Assembly: GCF_001509475.1 (NCBI RefSeq)
Contig: NZ_LLZG01000277.1
Location: 74,775-113,478 of the forward strand
Source of the DNA: Streptomyces regalis
Lineage (GTDB): Bacteria > Actinomycetota > Actinomycetes > Streptomycetales > Streptomycetaceae
Direction: 5' to 3'
Length of the DNA: 38,704 nucleotides
In this document: piece after piece, positions 7,475 to 15,748 of the stretch
How the letters are laid out: each line of letters starts with the position of its first letter
Position numbering within the stretch: position 1 is the first letter of the stretch
Program-made: the position numbers and the translations under genes
The notes under the pieces: generated by a model
The model's input: the letters and a program-made list of their open reading frames with translations, nothing else
What the model was told of the DNA's origin: nothing
Database searches by the model: none

Positions 7475-8632
7475 TTGATACGGATAGATTCAGTCACCAA
7501 GCGATACCCGGACGGCACGGTGGCGGTCGATCGCCTCTCGCTGGAGATCCCCGACCGTTCGATCACCGTCCTCGTCGGACCGTCGGGCTGCGGAAAGACC
7601 ACCACCCTGCGCATGATCAACCGGATGGTCGAGCCCAGCGAGGGCACCATCCTCCTCGACGGCAAGGACATCCAGCAGCAGCCGGTCAACACGCTGCGCC
7701 GGTCCATGGGTTACGTCATCCAGAACGCCGGTCTCTTCCAGCACCGCACGATCCTCGACAACATCGCCACCGTGCCCCGCATGCTCGGCTGGGGCAAGGA
7801 GAAGTCCCGGGCGCGGGCACGGGAGCTGATGGAGCGGGTGGGGCTCGACGGGGCGCTCGCCAAGCGGTACCCGTACCAGCTCTCCGGTGGCCAGCAGCAG
7901 CGCGTCGGCGTGGCGCGGGCGCTCGCGGCGGATCCGCCGGTGCTGCTGATGGACGAGCCGTTCTCGGCCGTCGACCCCGTGGTACGCAAGGGTCTGCAGG
8001 ACGAACTCCTCCGGATCCAGGAGGAGTTGGGCAAGACCATCGTCTTCGTCACCCATGACATCGACGAGGCCGTCAAGCTCGGCACGATGGTCGCCGTGAT
8101 GCGCACCGGCGGTCATCTCGCCCAGTTCGCGCCGCCCGCCGAGCTGCTGTCCCACCCGGCCGACGCCTTCGTGGAGGACTTCCTCGGCGCCGACCGCGGC
8201 ATCCGGCGGCTGTCGTTCTTCCCCTCGGCGGGCCTGGAGTTGCTGACCGCCCCGATCGTCGCCGTCGACGCCACCGCCGAGCAGATCGCCGCGGCCGGCG
8301 CGGGCGACACGCCCTATCTCCTCGTCACCGACCAGGACGGCAAGCCCCTCGGCTGGAGCGAGCCGCAGGAGCTCACCGCCGGGGAGATCAAGGCGGGGCA
8401 ACTGCTGTCGTACGGCCGCCCGTTCGTGGCCGGCACCGACTCGCTGCGGGCCGCGCTCGACTGTGCGGTGCTCTCGCCGACCGGATGGGCCGTCGCCGTG
8501 GACGCCGAGGGCCGGGCCGCCGGGGTCGTCTCGCAGCAGGTCATCGGCGAGGCCATCCGGGGCGCGCACGCGGAGCGCGGTGCGGACGCGAAGCCCGGTG
8601 GGGCCGGCAAGGTCCAGAAGGTCGCGCCATGA
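7475..8632 (+). CDS. opuCA: osmoprotectant (glycine betaine/choline-type) ABC transporter ATPase
   Basis: A 385-residue ATPase of the ProV/OpuCA class. Walker A GPSGCGKTT (35-43), Q-loop QNAGLFQH (83-90), signature LSGGQQQR (136-143), Walker B VLLMDEP (156-162) and switch His in FVTHD are all present. The C-terminus holds two CBS-like segments (YLLVTDQDGKPLGW and WAVAVDAEGRAAGVV), which in OpuC-type ATPases sense ionic strength or nucleotides. Start is TTG 7475: MIRIDSVTKRYPDG begins the ABC fold exactly, and no other start fits. GAAGG lies about 13 nt upstream. The stop overlaps the permease start (ATGA). Confidence 0.92.
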   Translation: MIRIDSVTKRYPDGTVAVDRLSLEIPDRSITVLVGPSGCGKTTTLRMINRMVEPSEGTILLDGKDIQQQPVNTLRRSMGYVIQNAGLFQHRTILDNIATVPRMLGWGKEKSRARARELMERVGLDGALAKRYPYQLSGGQQQRVGVARALAADPPVLLMDEPFSAVDPVVRKGLQDELLRIQEELGKTIVFVTHDIDEAVKLGTMVAVMRTGGHLAQFAPPAELLSHPADAFVEDFLGADRGIRRLSFFPSAGLELLTAPIVAVDATAEQIAAAGAGDTPYLLVTDQDGKPLGWSEPQELTAGEIKAGQLLSYGRPFVAGTDSLRAALDCAVLSPTGWAVAVDAEGRAAGVVSQQVIGEAIRGAHAERGADAKPGGAGKVQKVAP

Positions 8633-9315
8633 GCGAACTCTTCGACCTGCCCAGCGACCTCCAGAACAGCTACTTCGGACTGGTCGCCCTGCACCTGCGC
8701 GAGGCGTTGATCCCGGTGCTGGCCGGGCTGCTCGTGGCCCTGCCGGTCGCCCAGCTGTGTGTGCGGGTGCGCTGGCTGTACGCGCCCGTGCTGTGGGTGA
8801 CGACCGTGCTCTACGCGATTCCCTCGCTCGCCTTCTTCGTCATCCTCATCGACTACACCGGCCTGAGCGAGCTCACGGTGATGATCCCGTTGGCCGTCTA
8901 CAGCCTGGTGGTACTGGTCCCCGCGATCGTGGACGGGGTGCGGTCGGTGCCGCAGGAGACGCTGGCCGCCGCCACGGCCATGGGCTTCGGGCCCGTACGC
9001 CGCTATGTCCAGGTGCAGTTGCCGATCGCGGCGCCCGCGATCATCGCCGGACTGCGGGTGGCGTCCGTGTCGAGCGTCTCCCTCGTCAGCGTCGGCATGC
9101 TGATCGGCAACGAGGGCGCCCTCGGCAACCTGCTCAACAGCGGCCTGATCTACAACCAGCCACGCCTGATCTGGCTCTCCGTCGTGGGAACGGCCGTCCT
9201 CGCCCTGCTCGTGGACGCCGCACTGATCGGCCTCCGTGTACTGCTGACGCCCTGGATGCCGCGCGCCACCCGCAAGAACCCGCGCCCGCTCGCCGTGAAG
9301 GAGGCCGCCCGGTGA
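8629..9315 (+). CDS. opuCB: osmoprotectant ABC transporter permease 1
   Basis: A 228-residue inner-membrane permease with five or six membrane helices. The BPD_transp_1 EAA-type loop reads ETLAAATAMGFGPVRRYVQVQLPIAAP, the coupling helix that contacts the ATPase. The size and sequence match OpuCB/OpuCD-type subunits. ATG 8629 overlaps the ATPase stop (ATGA), so the genes are translationally coupled. The alternative upstream start at 8485 would lie deep inside the ATPase gene and is rejected. Partner of the second permease that follows. Confidence 0.92.
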   Translation: MSELFDLPSDLQNSYFGLVALHLREALIPVLAGLLVALPVAQLCVRVRWLYAPVLWVTTVLYAIPSLAFFVILIDYTGLSELTVMIPLAVYSLVVLVPAIVDGVRSVPQETLAAATAMGFGPVRRYVQVQLPIAAPAIIAGLRVASVSSVSLVSVGMLIGNEGALGNLLNSGLIYNQPRLIWLSVVGTAVLALLVDAALIGLRVLLTPWMPRATRKNPRPLAVKEAAR

Positions 9316-9980
9316 ACGTACTGAACTTCATCAACTCCTTCTTCAGCGACAACGCCCACTGGCAGGGCTACGACGGCATCCCGGCGCGGCTCGCCGAGCA
9401 CCTCGAGTACACGCTGATGGCCCTCGGCATCGCCGCCGCGGTCGGACTGCCGATCGGCCTGCTCACCGGACACACCGGGCGCGGCGGCAACGCGCTCGCG
9501 CTCATCGCCACTTCCGCCCGGGCGCTGCCCAGCTTCGGCTTGATGGTGCTGATGTTCATCCTGCTGGGCCTGGGCATGGCCCCCGTCATGATCCCGCTGG
9601 TCGTGCTCGCCATCCCGCCCATCCTCGTCACCACCTACGAGGCGATGCGCTCCGTCGACCCAGCCCCGGTGGACGCCGCGCGCGGCATGGGCATGGCCGA
9701 GACCGCGGTCCTCTTCCGGGTCGAACTGCCCGTCGCCCTCCCGCTGATCCTCAGCGGCCTGCGCTCGGCGGCCATCCAGATCGTCTCGACGGCCACCATC
9801 GCCGCATACGTCAGCTTCGGCGGCCTCGGCCGCTACATCATCGACGGCCTCTACCAGCGCAACTACGAGAAGGTGGTGGGCGGCGCCACCCTCGTCGCCG
9901 CCATGGCACTGACGACGCTCGCGGTGTTCTGGGCGCTGGGCCGGCTCGCGGTGTCGCCGGGGGTGCGCAGGCGCCACTGA
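9312..9980 (+). CDS. opuCD: osmoprotectant ABC transporter permease 2
   Basis: A 222-residue permease. The coupling loop is PVDAARGMGMAETAVLFRVELPVALP, and SGLRSAAIQIVSTATIAAYVSFGGLGRYIIDGL is the conserved OpuC permease segment. GTG 9312 overlaps the stop of permease 1 (GTGA). With the ATPase and permease 1 it forms a tight three-gene operon. The usual fourth gene, the binding lipoprotein, is not next in line but 4.7 kb downstream at 14734, beyond a conservon on the other strand. Confidence 0.92.
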   Translation: MNVLNFINSFFSDNAHWQGYDGIPARLAEHLEYTLMALGIAAAVGLPIGLLTGHTGRGGNALALIATSARALPSFGLMVLMFILLGLGMAPVMIPLVVLAIPPILVTTYEAMRSVDPAPVDAARGMGMAETAVLFRVELPVALPLILSGLRSAAIQIVSTATIAAYVSFGGLGRYIIDGLYQRNYEKVVGGATLVAAMALTTLAVFWALGRLAVSPGVRRRH

Positions 9981-10106
9981 CGCGACGGAGTCGGCCGTAC
10001 GGCAACTGCGTCGACCTCGAAGAGCATGCCCGGCAGCGCGAGTGAGGCGACGATGAACGTGCCGAGGCGGACCACGTGTTCATAGCCGAGGCCGACGGCC
10101 TCGTCA
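9981..10106 (-). pseudogene. RidA/YjgF-family gene fragment with internal deletion
   Basis: The minus strand reads EAVGLGYEHVVRLGTFIV followed directly by ASLALPGMLFEVDAVAVRP. The first part resembles the middle and the second the C-terminal strand of RidA-type enamine deaminases (the usual ending is like P-x-x-x-V-E-I-x-A-V-A). About 30-35 residues that should separate them are missing. The N-terminal half is absent and the fragment abuts the 33-bp dispersed repeat at 10107-10139. Boundaries are approximate. Not functional. Confidence 0.6.
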
Positions 10107-10139
10107 ATATGCGGCTCCGCCGCGTGGGCGCGACCAGCC
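10107..10139 (+). repeat. 33-bp dispersed repeat, copy 1
   Basis: Identical over 33 bp, in the same orientation, to 25095-25127. It truncates the RidA fragment on one side and lies 40 bp from the end of conservon 1. The shared core includes GCGGCTCCGCCGCGTGGGCG, itself partly palindromic. Confidence 0.85.
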
Positions 10140-10179
10140 ACGACGGGGCCCGCAGACGCTCGACGGCCTGTCGCGGCTC

Positions 10180-10812
10180 TCACCGCGGAGCGACACGTGC
10201 CAGCGCCAGTTCCAGTACGACGAGCAGGGCGTCCCTGACCGAGCCGCGCTCGCGGGCGTCGAAGACGACCACCGGGACGCCGTCGGTGACGTCGAGTGCC
10301 CAGCGGACCTCCTCCAGGGTGTGCTCGACCTTGCCGTCGAAGGCGTTGACGGCGACCGCGAAGGGGATGGCCCGGTGCTCGAAGTAGTCGACGGCGGCGT
10401 AGCAGTCGTCGAGGCGGCGGGTGTCGACGATGACGAGCCCGCCGACCGCGCCCTCGACGATGTCGTCCCACATGAAGCCGAACCGTTCCTGGCCCGGTGT
10501 GCCGAACAGGTACAGCTTCAGGGTCGGGTCGATGGTGATGCAGCCGAAGTCCATGGCCACGGTGGTCGTGGTCTTGCGCGGGGTGTGCGTGAGGTCGTCC
10601 ACGCCCGCCGCGACCTCCGTGATGGCGGCCTCGGTGGTCAGCGGCTCGATCTCGGATATCGAGCCCACGGTGGTGGTCTTGCCCACACCGAAGCCGCCCG
10701 CGATCACCATCTTGACCGGCAGCGGCGGTCGTACGGTGGCCGTCCGCGCGGCTGGCGCGCCTGGGGGTCCCCCCGGCCGGAGGCTGGGGGAGGCCGGTTC
10801 AGTCGTCGTCAC
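10180..10812 (-). CDS. cvnD: conservon GTPase CvnD (conservon 1)
   Basis: A 210-residue small GTPase of the MglA/Rab-like conservon family. G1 GGFGVGKTT (39-47), G3-like FGTPGQERF (103-111) and G4-like NAFDG (156-160) are all present. Conservon complexes at the membrane link a sensor kinase-like CvnA, roadblock protein CvnB, CvnC and this GTPase. GTG 10812 overlaps the cvnC stop (GTGA). Residues about 6-20 (ASPSLRPGGPPGAP) are encoded by dispersed palindromic repeat copy B, so the N-terminal tail has been extended. No cytochrome P450 (CvnE) gene follows; instead a RidA fragment and a repeat do. Confidence 0.93.
   Translation of the reverse strand: MTTTEPASPSLRPGGPPGAPAARTATVRPPLPVKMVIAGGFGVGKTTTVGSISEIEPLTTEAAITEVAAGVDDLTHTPRKTTTTVAMDFGCITIDPTLKLYLFGTPGQERFGFMWDDIVEGAVGGLVIVDTRRLDDCYAAVDYFEHRAIPFAVAVNAFDGKVEHTLEEVRWALDVTDGVPVVVFDARERGSVRDALLVVLELALARVAPR
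10761..10794 (-). repeat. dispersed palindromic repeat, copy B (in cvnD N-terminus)
   Basis: CTGGGGGTCC and GGCTGGGGGAGG flank CCCCGGCCGGA. The GGGGGTCCCCC end is shared with copies A and C. It is in-frame with cvnD and codes for a Pro/Gly-rich tail just after the start, where extra length is likely tolerated. Confidence 0.75.
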
Positions 10813-11270
10813 GGAGTGACCCCTCGTGAGTCGGGGATGGCGCGCAGGCCGTCGATGACCCTGCGCAGTACGGATGCGTCATGGACGACGCCGGAGTCGG
10901 GCACGTGCACCGTCAACTGCCCCGCGGCGCGCAGATCCTCGGCGAGGACGCGCACCACGTTGAGGTGCAGCCGCAGCCGGGCCGCGATCTCCGCGATGGA
11001 CTGCGGCAGCCGGCACACGGCGACGATGTCGTGCTGCTCGAAGGCGAGCCGGTCGAGCGCGTCGAGCCCCTCGGTGGTGGCCACCACCTGGGTCTCGACG
11101 GGCATCGACCGGCCGTCGGCGTCGACCGCCACCCGGCCGGCGGTGACCAGGAACGGCCGCACGGCGGGGGCGGGGCCGACCGGGGCCGGGCCGTCGGGCT
11201 CCGGTCCGTCAGGGTCCGGTCCGTCAGGGTCCGGGCCGTCGGGGTCCGGCGGTGGGATGCCGTCCGCCAT
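10809..11270 (-). CDS. cvnC: conservon protein CvnC (DUF742, conservon 1)
   Basis: A 153-residue DUF742 protein. The conserved body runs from VRPFLVTAGR (about 38-47), through LDRLAFEQHDIVAVCRLPQS, to a winged-helix-like region with SIAEIAARLRLHLNVVRVLAEDL. The N-terminal 36 residues are a low-complexity Pro/Asp/Gly tail made by four 15-bp tandem repeats (11191-11250). It is thought to act between CvnB and the GTPase CvnD. Start ATG 11270 has GGAGG about 12 nt upstream; the stop overlaps cvnD. Confidence 0.92.
   Translation of the reverse strand: MADGIPPPDPDGPDPDGPDPDGPEPDGPAPVGPAPAVRPFLVTAGRVAVDADGRSMPVETQVVATTEGLDALDRLAFEQHDIVAVCRLPQSIAEIAARLRLHLNVVRVLAEDLRAAGQLTVHVPDSGVVHDASVLRRVIDGLRAIPDSRGVTP
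11191..11250 (-). repeat. four 15-bp tandem repeats coding DGPDP units in cvnC
   Basis: Units of the type CCGTCAGGGTCCGGT repeat four times with 1-2 base changes. They encode a Gly-Pro-Asp-Pro-Asp pentapeptide ladder in the disordered N-terminus. The 15-bp period keeps the frame, so copy number can vary without destroying the protein. Confidence 0.85.
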
Positions 11271-11330
11271 GGGCTTGTCCGTCCTCCTCGACCGGGTGCC
11301 TTGTCCTTCCCGGCTCTCTTCCCGGCCCGG

Positions 11331-11807
11331 TCAGCGGGCCGACGCGGCGCCGACGCTGTTCTTCAGCTCCAGCACGAGCTGCGGGCTGAGGGCGGAGCCG
11401 GCGCGGTTGGCGAACACCGTCATCTCGTAGGCGATGTTGCCCAGCTTGGCCTCCTTGTCGGTGACCACGCCGAGCACGGCGCCGCTGCCGATCGCGGAGA
11501 CCAGGACGTGGCCGCCCTCCAGGTCGATGATGACCTTGTTGAGGCTGCCGAGGCCGTAGTTGCCGGATGCGCCGGCGGCCAGACTGGTGATGCCGGAGAC
11601 GATCGCGGCGAGTCGCTCGGAGTCGGCGTGCTCACGCAGTTCGGAGACGGCGATGAGCAGTCCGTCGGACGAGACGGCGATGGCGTCCACCACGCCGGCC
11701 GTCTCCTTCGCGAAGCGATTCAGCAGCCAGGTGAAGTCGGCTGCGGCGGCCTGCAGTTCGGCCGGTGTGGTGCCTCCCGCCGGGGTGCCACCTGTCGACG
11801 TGCTCAC
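11331..11807 (-). CDS. cvnB: conservon roadblock/LC7 protein CvnB (conservon 1)
   Basis: A 158-residue roadblock/LC7-domain protein. FTWLLNRFAKETAGVVDAIAVSSDGLLIA opens the fold, and GHVLVSAIGSGAVLGVVTDKEAKLGNIAYEM completes it. Such proteins regulate small GTPases, here CvnD. The start is GTG 11807, overlapping the cvnA stop (GTGA). The longer Thr/Gly-rich N-terminal tail (1-18) compared with the second CvnB is the only notable difference. Confidence 0.93.
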   Translation of the reverse strand: MSTSTGGTPAGGTTPAELQAAAADFTWLLNRFAKETAGVVDAIAVSSDGLLIAVSELREHADSERLAAIVSGITSLAAGASGNYGLGSLNKVIIDLEGGHVLVSAIGSGAVLGVVTDKEAKLGNIAYEMTVFANRAGSALSPQLVLELKNSVGAASAR

Positions 11808-14383
11808 TGCTCCGCTCCTTCCGGGGGGTCGTTCTGGTCTTGCGTATGGGGGGTCGGGTGTGGGGCTGGGGCGGAGTGTTCTCCGGTGCCGGCGGTCCTG
11901 GCGGTGCCGGTGGTGTCGCCGCGTCGGCTGTCGCGGTGCGCGCGCTCCACAGCGGCCTCGAACTCGTCGAGCGCGTCCCGCACGGCCTCGGCGTCCACGG
12001 TACGCACGGCCTGCCGCGGCGCCGTCTGCGGGGCGGAGGCGGCCGTCGTCCGCAGGGTCGCGCCGCGGACGCGGCGACGCAGAGGGCGGGAGGCGGCGGC
12101 TTCGTCGGCGGACGGGTCCGGCTGGTCGGCCCGGGCGTGATCCGCCGTACCGCCCGGGGCGGCACCCCGCTGGGATACCCGGCGGGGGAGAGGCCGCAGC
12201 CCGTCCCCGTCCGCGCCGTCGACCGCCGGTACGGCGGCTGCCTGCGCGGCGGCCGACGGCCGGGGCCCGGAGGCAGGGACCGACAGCGCGTCGGCGGAGT
12301 CGGCTGTCGCCGCGTCGACGGTCTGCGCGCCGGGGCCGGAGGCCTGCACGGCCCGCACGGTCTGCGCGCTCGCCTCCGCCCCGGTACCTCCGGCGATCGC
12401 CGCCAGCGCTGCCGTGGCCATGGACCCCGTCGTGCTCCCGGTCACCAGCAGCGACGACGGCACCGTCACCTCGGCCGTCAGGCCGCCACCCGGTGTGCGC
12501 GACAGGGCGACCGCGATCTCCCAGCGGCGGGCCAGTGTGCCGACCACGAACAGGCCGAGGACCTTCGTCGGCACGAGGTCCAGCCGTTCGCGGCGGATGA
12601 GGCGGGCGTTCTCCTCGTCGAGGCGTTCGGGGCTCATGCCCAGGCCGTGGTCGGTGACGACGATCACCGCGCTGCCCTGCTCGCCGTCCGCCACCGTCAC
12701 CTCGACCGGGCGGCCATCCGGCGAGAACGACACCGCGTTCTCCAGCAGTTCGGCCACCATCAGCGTCAGGTCGCCGATGACCTCCGGCTCCACCACGACC
12801 TCGGTCCGCGCGCGCAGCTCCACCCGCTGGTAGCCCTCGATCTGGCCGAGCGAGGCGCGTACGACGTTGGTGAGCGCGAGGGGCGCGGTGTCGAGGACCG
12901 CCTCGTGGATGCCGGCGAGCAGCATCAGGCTGTCGGCGTTGCGGCGCAGCCGGACCGCGATGTGGTCGATGGAGTACAGGCGCTCCAGGAGCGCGGGGTC
13001 CGTCTCGCCCCGCTCCACCGCGTCGATCAACGACAGCTGACGTGTCGTCAGGTTGCTGACCCTGCGGCCCACGTTGCCGAACATCTCCGCCGTGTTGCGC
13101 CGGCTGAGCACCTGCCGCTCCAGCAGCGCGACCGCCGTGGTCTGCACCCGGTTGAACGCCTCGGCGAGGTCGCCGATCTCGTCGCGCGCCATGACCGGCA
13201 GCTCGACCAGCCGCGGCGGACCGTCGTCCTCGGCGTCGTCGTCGGCCACCCGGTCCAGCTCGCGCTCGGCGACGACGGCGACCTGCCGTGCCGCACCCGT
13301 GAGGGCCTGCACCGGGCGGACCACCGAGCGGCGCACCAGCATCGCGAGGACCAGCCAGACGGCGAAGCCGAACAGGGCGAGCCCCAGCAGCAGGAGCGCG
13401 CGCAACGCCGCCGTCTCGGAGGCGCTGTCCGCCTGGTCGGCGATCTGGTCGATGAGCGAGGTGGTGATCGCCAGCCGGGTCTTGGCCTGGTCGCGGTAGG
13501 CGCCGTAGGAGTCGAGTGCCTCCGCGAGCGACTTGCGGACCTCGGCGGGCGACTCGGCCTGCACCGCGCCCGGGTCGATCTGCAGCTCGGCGTACTGCCG
13601 GCTGATGGTGGTCTGCGCGTGGGTGTACTTGATCCCGTCGAGCGTGCCGGCCTGTGCCTCGGTGGCGAACCGCGCGAAGCGTTCGGACTGGTGGGTGTAC
13701 TCGTCGTAGGCGCCGATCGCGCCGATGAACTCGATGAGCGCGTTGGAGTCACCGGTCGACGCGGAGAACACGCCGGTCTCGAAGGCGCCGTGCGCGGCGC
13801 CCGCGCGCAGCAGCGAGTCGAGCAGGCTGCCGGTGAAGGTGGTCGCGAGATCGGGGTTGCGGTCCAGCCCGAGGCCGTCGATCAGGCCCTGCGAGGCACG
13901 GGTGTACGCGGGGTCGATGTTCTCGGCGGGCAGATACTGCTGCTCGACGGTCTCGCGCAGGCTGCTCAGGCCCTCGACCGTCCTCAGGGCCTGCGCCTCG
14001 GTCTGCGGCAGCCCGTCCCCGAACGCGTCGCGCACCCGCTCGACCTGGGCGTTCACCAGGGACTGCGCCGTGCGGTAGGCGGCGGGCGAGGGCGCACTGC
14101 CCTCGGTGGCCTCGTGCCGTACGGAGAGCAGGACGGCCTGCTGGTGCTCGGCGGCCAGCCGGTCGATGAGCCTTGCGACCTCGACGCTCTCCCGGACCAG
14201 CCGGGCGGCGTCCGCGGCGTTGCGTGACTGTGCGGTCTGGTCGGCGATGAGGTAGGCGAGGAGAGCTGCGACCACGGTCAGCGGCACACCGACCAGAAGG
14301 TTGAGCTTCCGTCTGAAGGGCCAGCGGACGGCGAAACCGCGTAGCCGACGCGGGCGGGGCGCGCCCACCGCGTTCGTGGACAC
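11804..14383 (-). CDS. cvnA: conservon sensor kinase-like protein CvnA (conservon 1)
   Basis: An 859-residue membrane sensor. TM1 (LNLLVGVPLTVVAALLAY, about 27-49) and TM2 (LLGLALFGFAVWLVLAMLV, about 325-347) bracket an extracellular helical sensing domain of the NIT type. A HAMP-like linker follows, then a dimerisation segment LYSIDHIAVRLRRNADSL (His near 470) and an HATPase_c domain with N-box ELLENAVSFSPDG and G1 VTDHGLGMS. The C-terminal 200 residues are Ala/Pro-rich and disordered. The start is GTG 14383, with AAGGAGG at 14391-14397, 7 nt away; the ATG at 14428 lies upstream of this ribosome binding site and is rejected. First gene of cvnABCD. Confidence 0.93.
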   Translation of the reverse strand: MSTNAVGAPRPRRLRGFAVRWPFRRKLNLLVGVPLTVVAALLAYLIADQTAQSRNAADAARLVRESVEVARLIDRLAAEHQQAVLLSVRHEATEGSAPSPAAYRTAQSLVNAQVERVRDAFGDGLPQTEAQALRTVEGLSSLRETVEQQYLPAENIDPAYTRASQGLIDGLGLDRNPDLATTFTGSLLDSLLRAGAAHGAFETGVFSASTGDSNALIEFIGAIGAYDEYTHQSERFARFATEAQAGTLDGIKYTHAQTTISRQYAELQIDPGAVQAESPAEVRKSLAEALDSYGAYRDQAKTRLAITTSLIDQIADQADSASETAALRALLLLGLALFGFAVWLVLAMLVRRSVVRPVQALTGAARQVAVVAERELDRVADDDAEDDGPPRLVELPVMARDEIGDLAEAFNRVQTTAVALLERQVLSRRNTAEMFGNVGRRVSNLTTRQLSLIDAVERGETDPALLERLYSIDHIAVRLRRNADSLMLLAGIHEAVLDTAPLALTNVVRASLGQIEGYQRVELRARTEVVVEPEVIGDLTLMVAELLENAVSFSPDGRPVEVTVADGEQGSAVIVVTDHGLGMSPERLDEENARLIRRERLDLVPTKVLGLFVVGTLARRWEIAVALSRTPGGGLTAEVTVPSSLLVTGSTTGSMATAALAAIAGGTGAEASAQTVRAVQASGPGAQTVDAATADSADALSVPASGPRPSAAAQAAAVPAVDGADGDGLRPLPRRVSQRGAAPGGTADHARADQPDPSADEAAASRPLRRRVRGATLRTTAASAPQTAPRQAVRTVDAEAVRDALDEFEAAVERAHRDSRRGDTTGTARTAGTGEHSAPAPHPTPHTQDQNDPPEGAEQ

Positions 14384-14650
14384 CGACTTGCCTCCTTCGT
14401 GGGCGTCACACGGCGCGCGAGGTCTCACGTGACCGTTGTTGATCGGCTGTGGATCGGCTGTTTGCGCACGTCACCCCGTCAACGTCGGGGAGACTACCGC
14501 CTCTTGTCGTTCGTGACCGAAACTGTATGTCAAGAATCCGTTACAACGCTCTCCGCCCCAACCGTCCCCTCTTAACCTTCCCCCTCGCATCGGGATCGCA
14601 TCGGGTCACAAGTGACCGTTCTTCGAGGCCAATCGGTGACCCGATTTCTC

Positions 14651-14680
14651 TTGACTGAAGGAGAACTGGCTGGATTGGAT
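14651..14680 (+). promoter_or_regulatory. candidate promoter of the opuCC gene
   Basis: TTGACT (14651-14656), an 18-bp spacer and TTGGAT (14675-14680), 54 bp before the GTG start. The -10 is only a moderate match. The 350-bp divergent region 14384-14733 also has a direct repeat, GATCGGCTGT twice around 14440-14462. I see no clear operator. Confidence 0.4.
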
Positions 14681-14733
14681 CAGTAGAGAGCGTTCTCCGC
14701 TCACCACAATCCCCAGAATCCGGAACGGGAATC

Positions 14734-15690
14734 GTGACTTTCACCGCCTCACGCAGCAGGTCCCTCAGGAACCATCCCGGCGCGGCCGCCGTCGCGCTCG
14801 CCGCCACGGCGGCGCTGCTGGCGGGATGCTCCTCCTCCGACGACAAGTCCGACCCGCTCGCCGAGGACGGAGCGAGCGGCGACACCGTGGTCGTCGGCTC
14901 GAACAACTTCCCCGAGAGCACTCTGATCGCCGACATCTACGGCGAGGCGCTCAAGGCCAAGGGCATCAAGGTCACTTACAAGCCCAACATCGGCAGCCGC
15001 GAGGTGACCTACGGCCTGCTGAAGAACGGCTCCGTCACGGTCCTGCCGGAGTACAACGGCTCACTGCTCTCCTACCTCGACCCGAAGGCGGAGCAGAAGT
15101 CGGCCGACGCCGTGAACGCCGCGGTGAAGTCCAAGCTGGACTCGACGCTGACGCTGCTGGAGTCCTCGTCGGCCGAGGACAAGGACTCCGTCAGCCTCAA
15201 CGCCGAGACCGCGAAGAAGTACAAGCTGACCTCCGAGTCCAGCCTCGATGACCTCAAGGACATCGCCCCGGACCTGGTGTTCGGCGGTTCGCCCGAGTTC
15301 CAGACCCGGCAGCAGGGCCTGAAGGGCCTGGAGTCCGAGTACGGCCTGGAGTTCAAGTCCTTCAAGGCGCTGGACGTGGGCGGCCCGCTGACCCGGGCGG
15401 CGCTGACGAAGAACACCGTGCAGGCAGCGGACATCTTCACCACGGACCCGACCATCACCAAGGAAGGCTTCGTCGTCCTGAAGGACCCGAAGAACCTCTT
15501 CGGCTTCGCCAACGTGACCCCGCTGGTCTACAAGAGCGGCCTCTCCCAGGAAGGCGTCGACGCGCTCAACGCGGTCTCGGCCAAGCTGGACACCAAGACG
15601 CTCCTCGACCTGGACTCCCAGGTCCAGCTGGAGAACAAGGACCCGCTGGACGTGGCCAAGGCCTGGCTGAAGTCGGCCGGTCTGGCCTGA
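14734..15690 (+). CDS. opuCC: osmoprotectant-binding lipoprotein (OpuAC/OpuCC type)
   Basis: A 318-residue lipoprotein. Signal with lipobox LLAGC (Cys32), then an OpuAC domain from about 48: VVVGSNNFPESTLIADIYGE, VTYKPNIGSREVTYGLLKNG, VLPEYNGSLLSYLD. These are hallmarks of glycine betaine, choline or carnitine binding proteins of the OpuC system. GTG 14734 is chosen for the signal peptide. It completes the transporter whose ATPase and two permeases lie at 7475-9980, but it is separated by conservon 1 and has its own upstream region, so it is expressed separately. Next to cvnA in divergent orientation. Confidence 0.92.
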   Translation: MTFTASRSRSLRNHPGAAAVALAATAALLAGCSSSDDKSDPLAEDGASGDTVVVGSNNFPESTLIADIYGEALKAKGIKVTYKPNIGSREVTYGLLKNGSVTVLPEYNGSLLSYLDPKAEQKSADAVNAAVKSKLDSTLTLLESSSAEDKDSVSLNAETAKKYKLTSESSLDDLKDIAPDLVFGGSPEFQTRQQGLKGLESEYGLEFKSFKALDVGGPLTRAALTKNTVQAADIFTTDPTITKEGFVVLKDPKNLFGFANVTPLVYKSGLSQEGVDALNAVSAKLDTKTLLDLDSQVQLENKDPLDVAKAWLKSAGLA

Positions 15691-15706
15691 CCTCCGGCAG
15701 ACTTTC

Positions 15707-15740
15707 GCGGGGTTGTGACGGGCTCTCGTCACAACCCCGC
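15707..15740. terminator. bidirectional terminator hairpin
   Basis: A perfect 14-bp inverted repeat, GCGGGGTTGTGACG (15707-15720) and CGTCACAACCCCGC (15727-15740), with a 6-nt loop. It lies between the convergent ends of opuCC (15690) and the GH43-type gene (15749) and should serve both. Confidence 0.9.
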
Positions 15741-15748
15741 TGTGCTGC

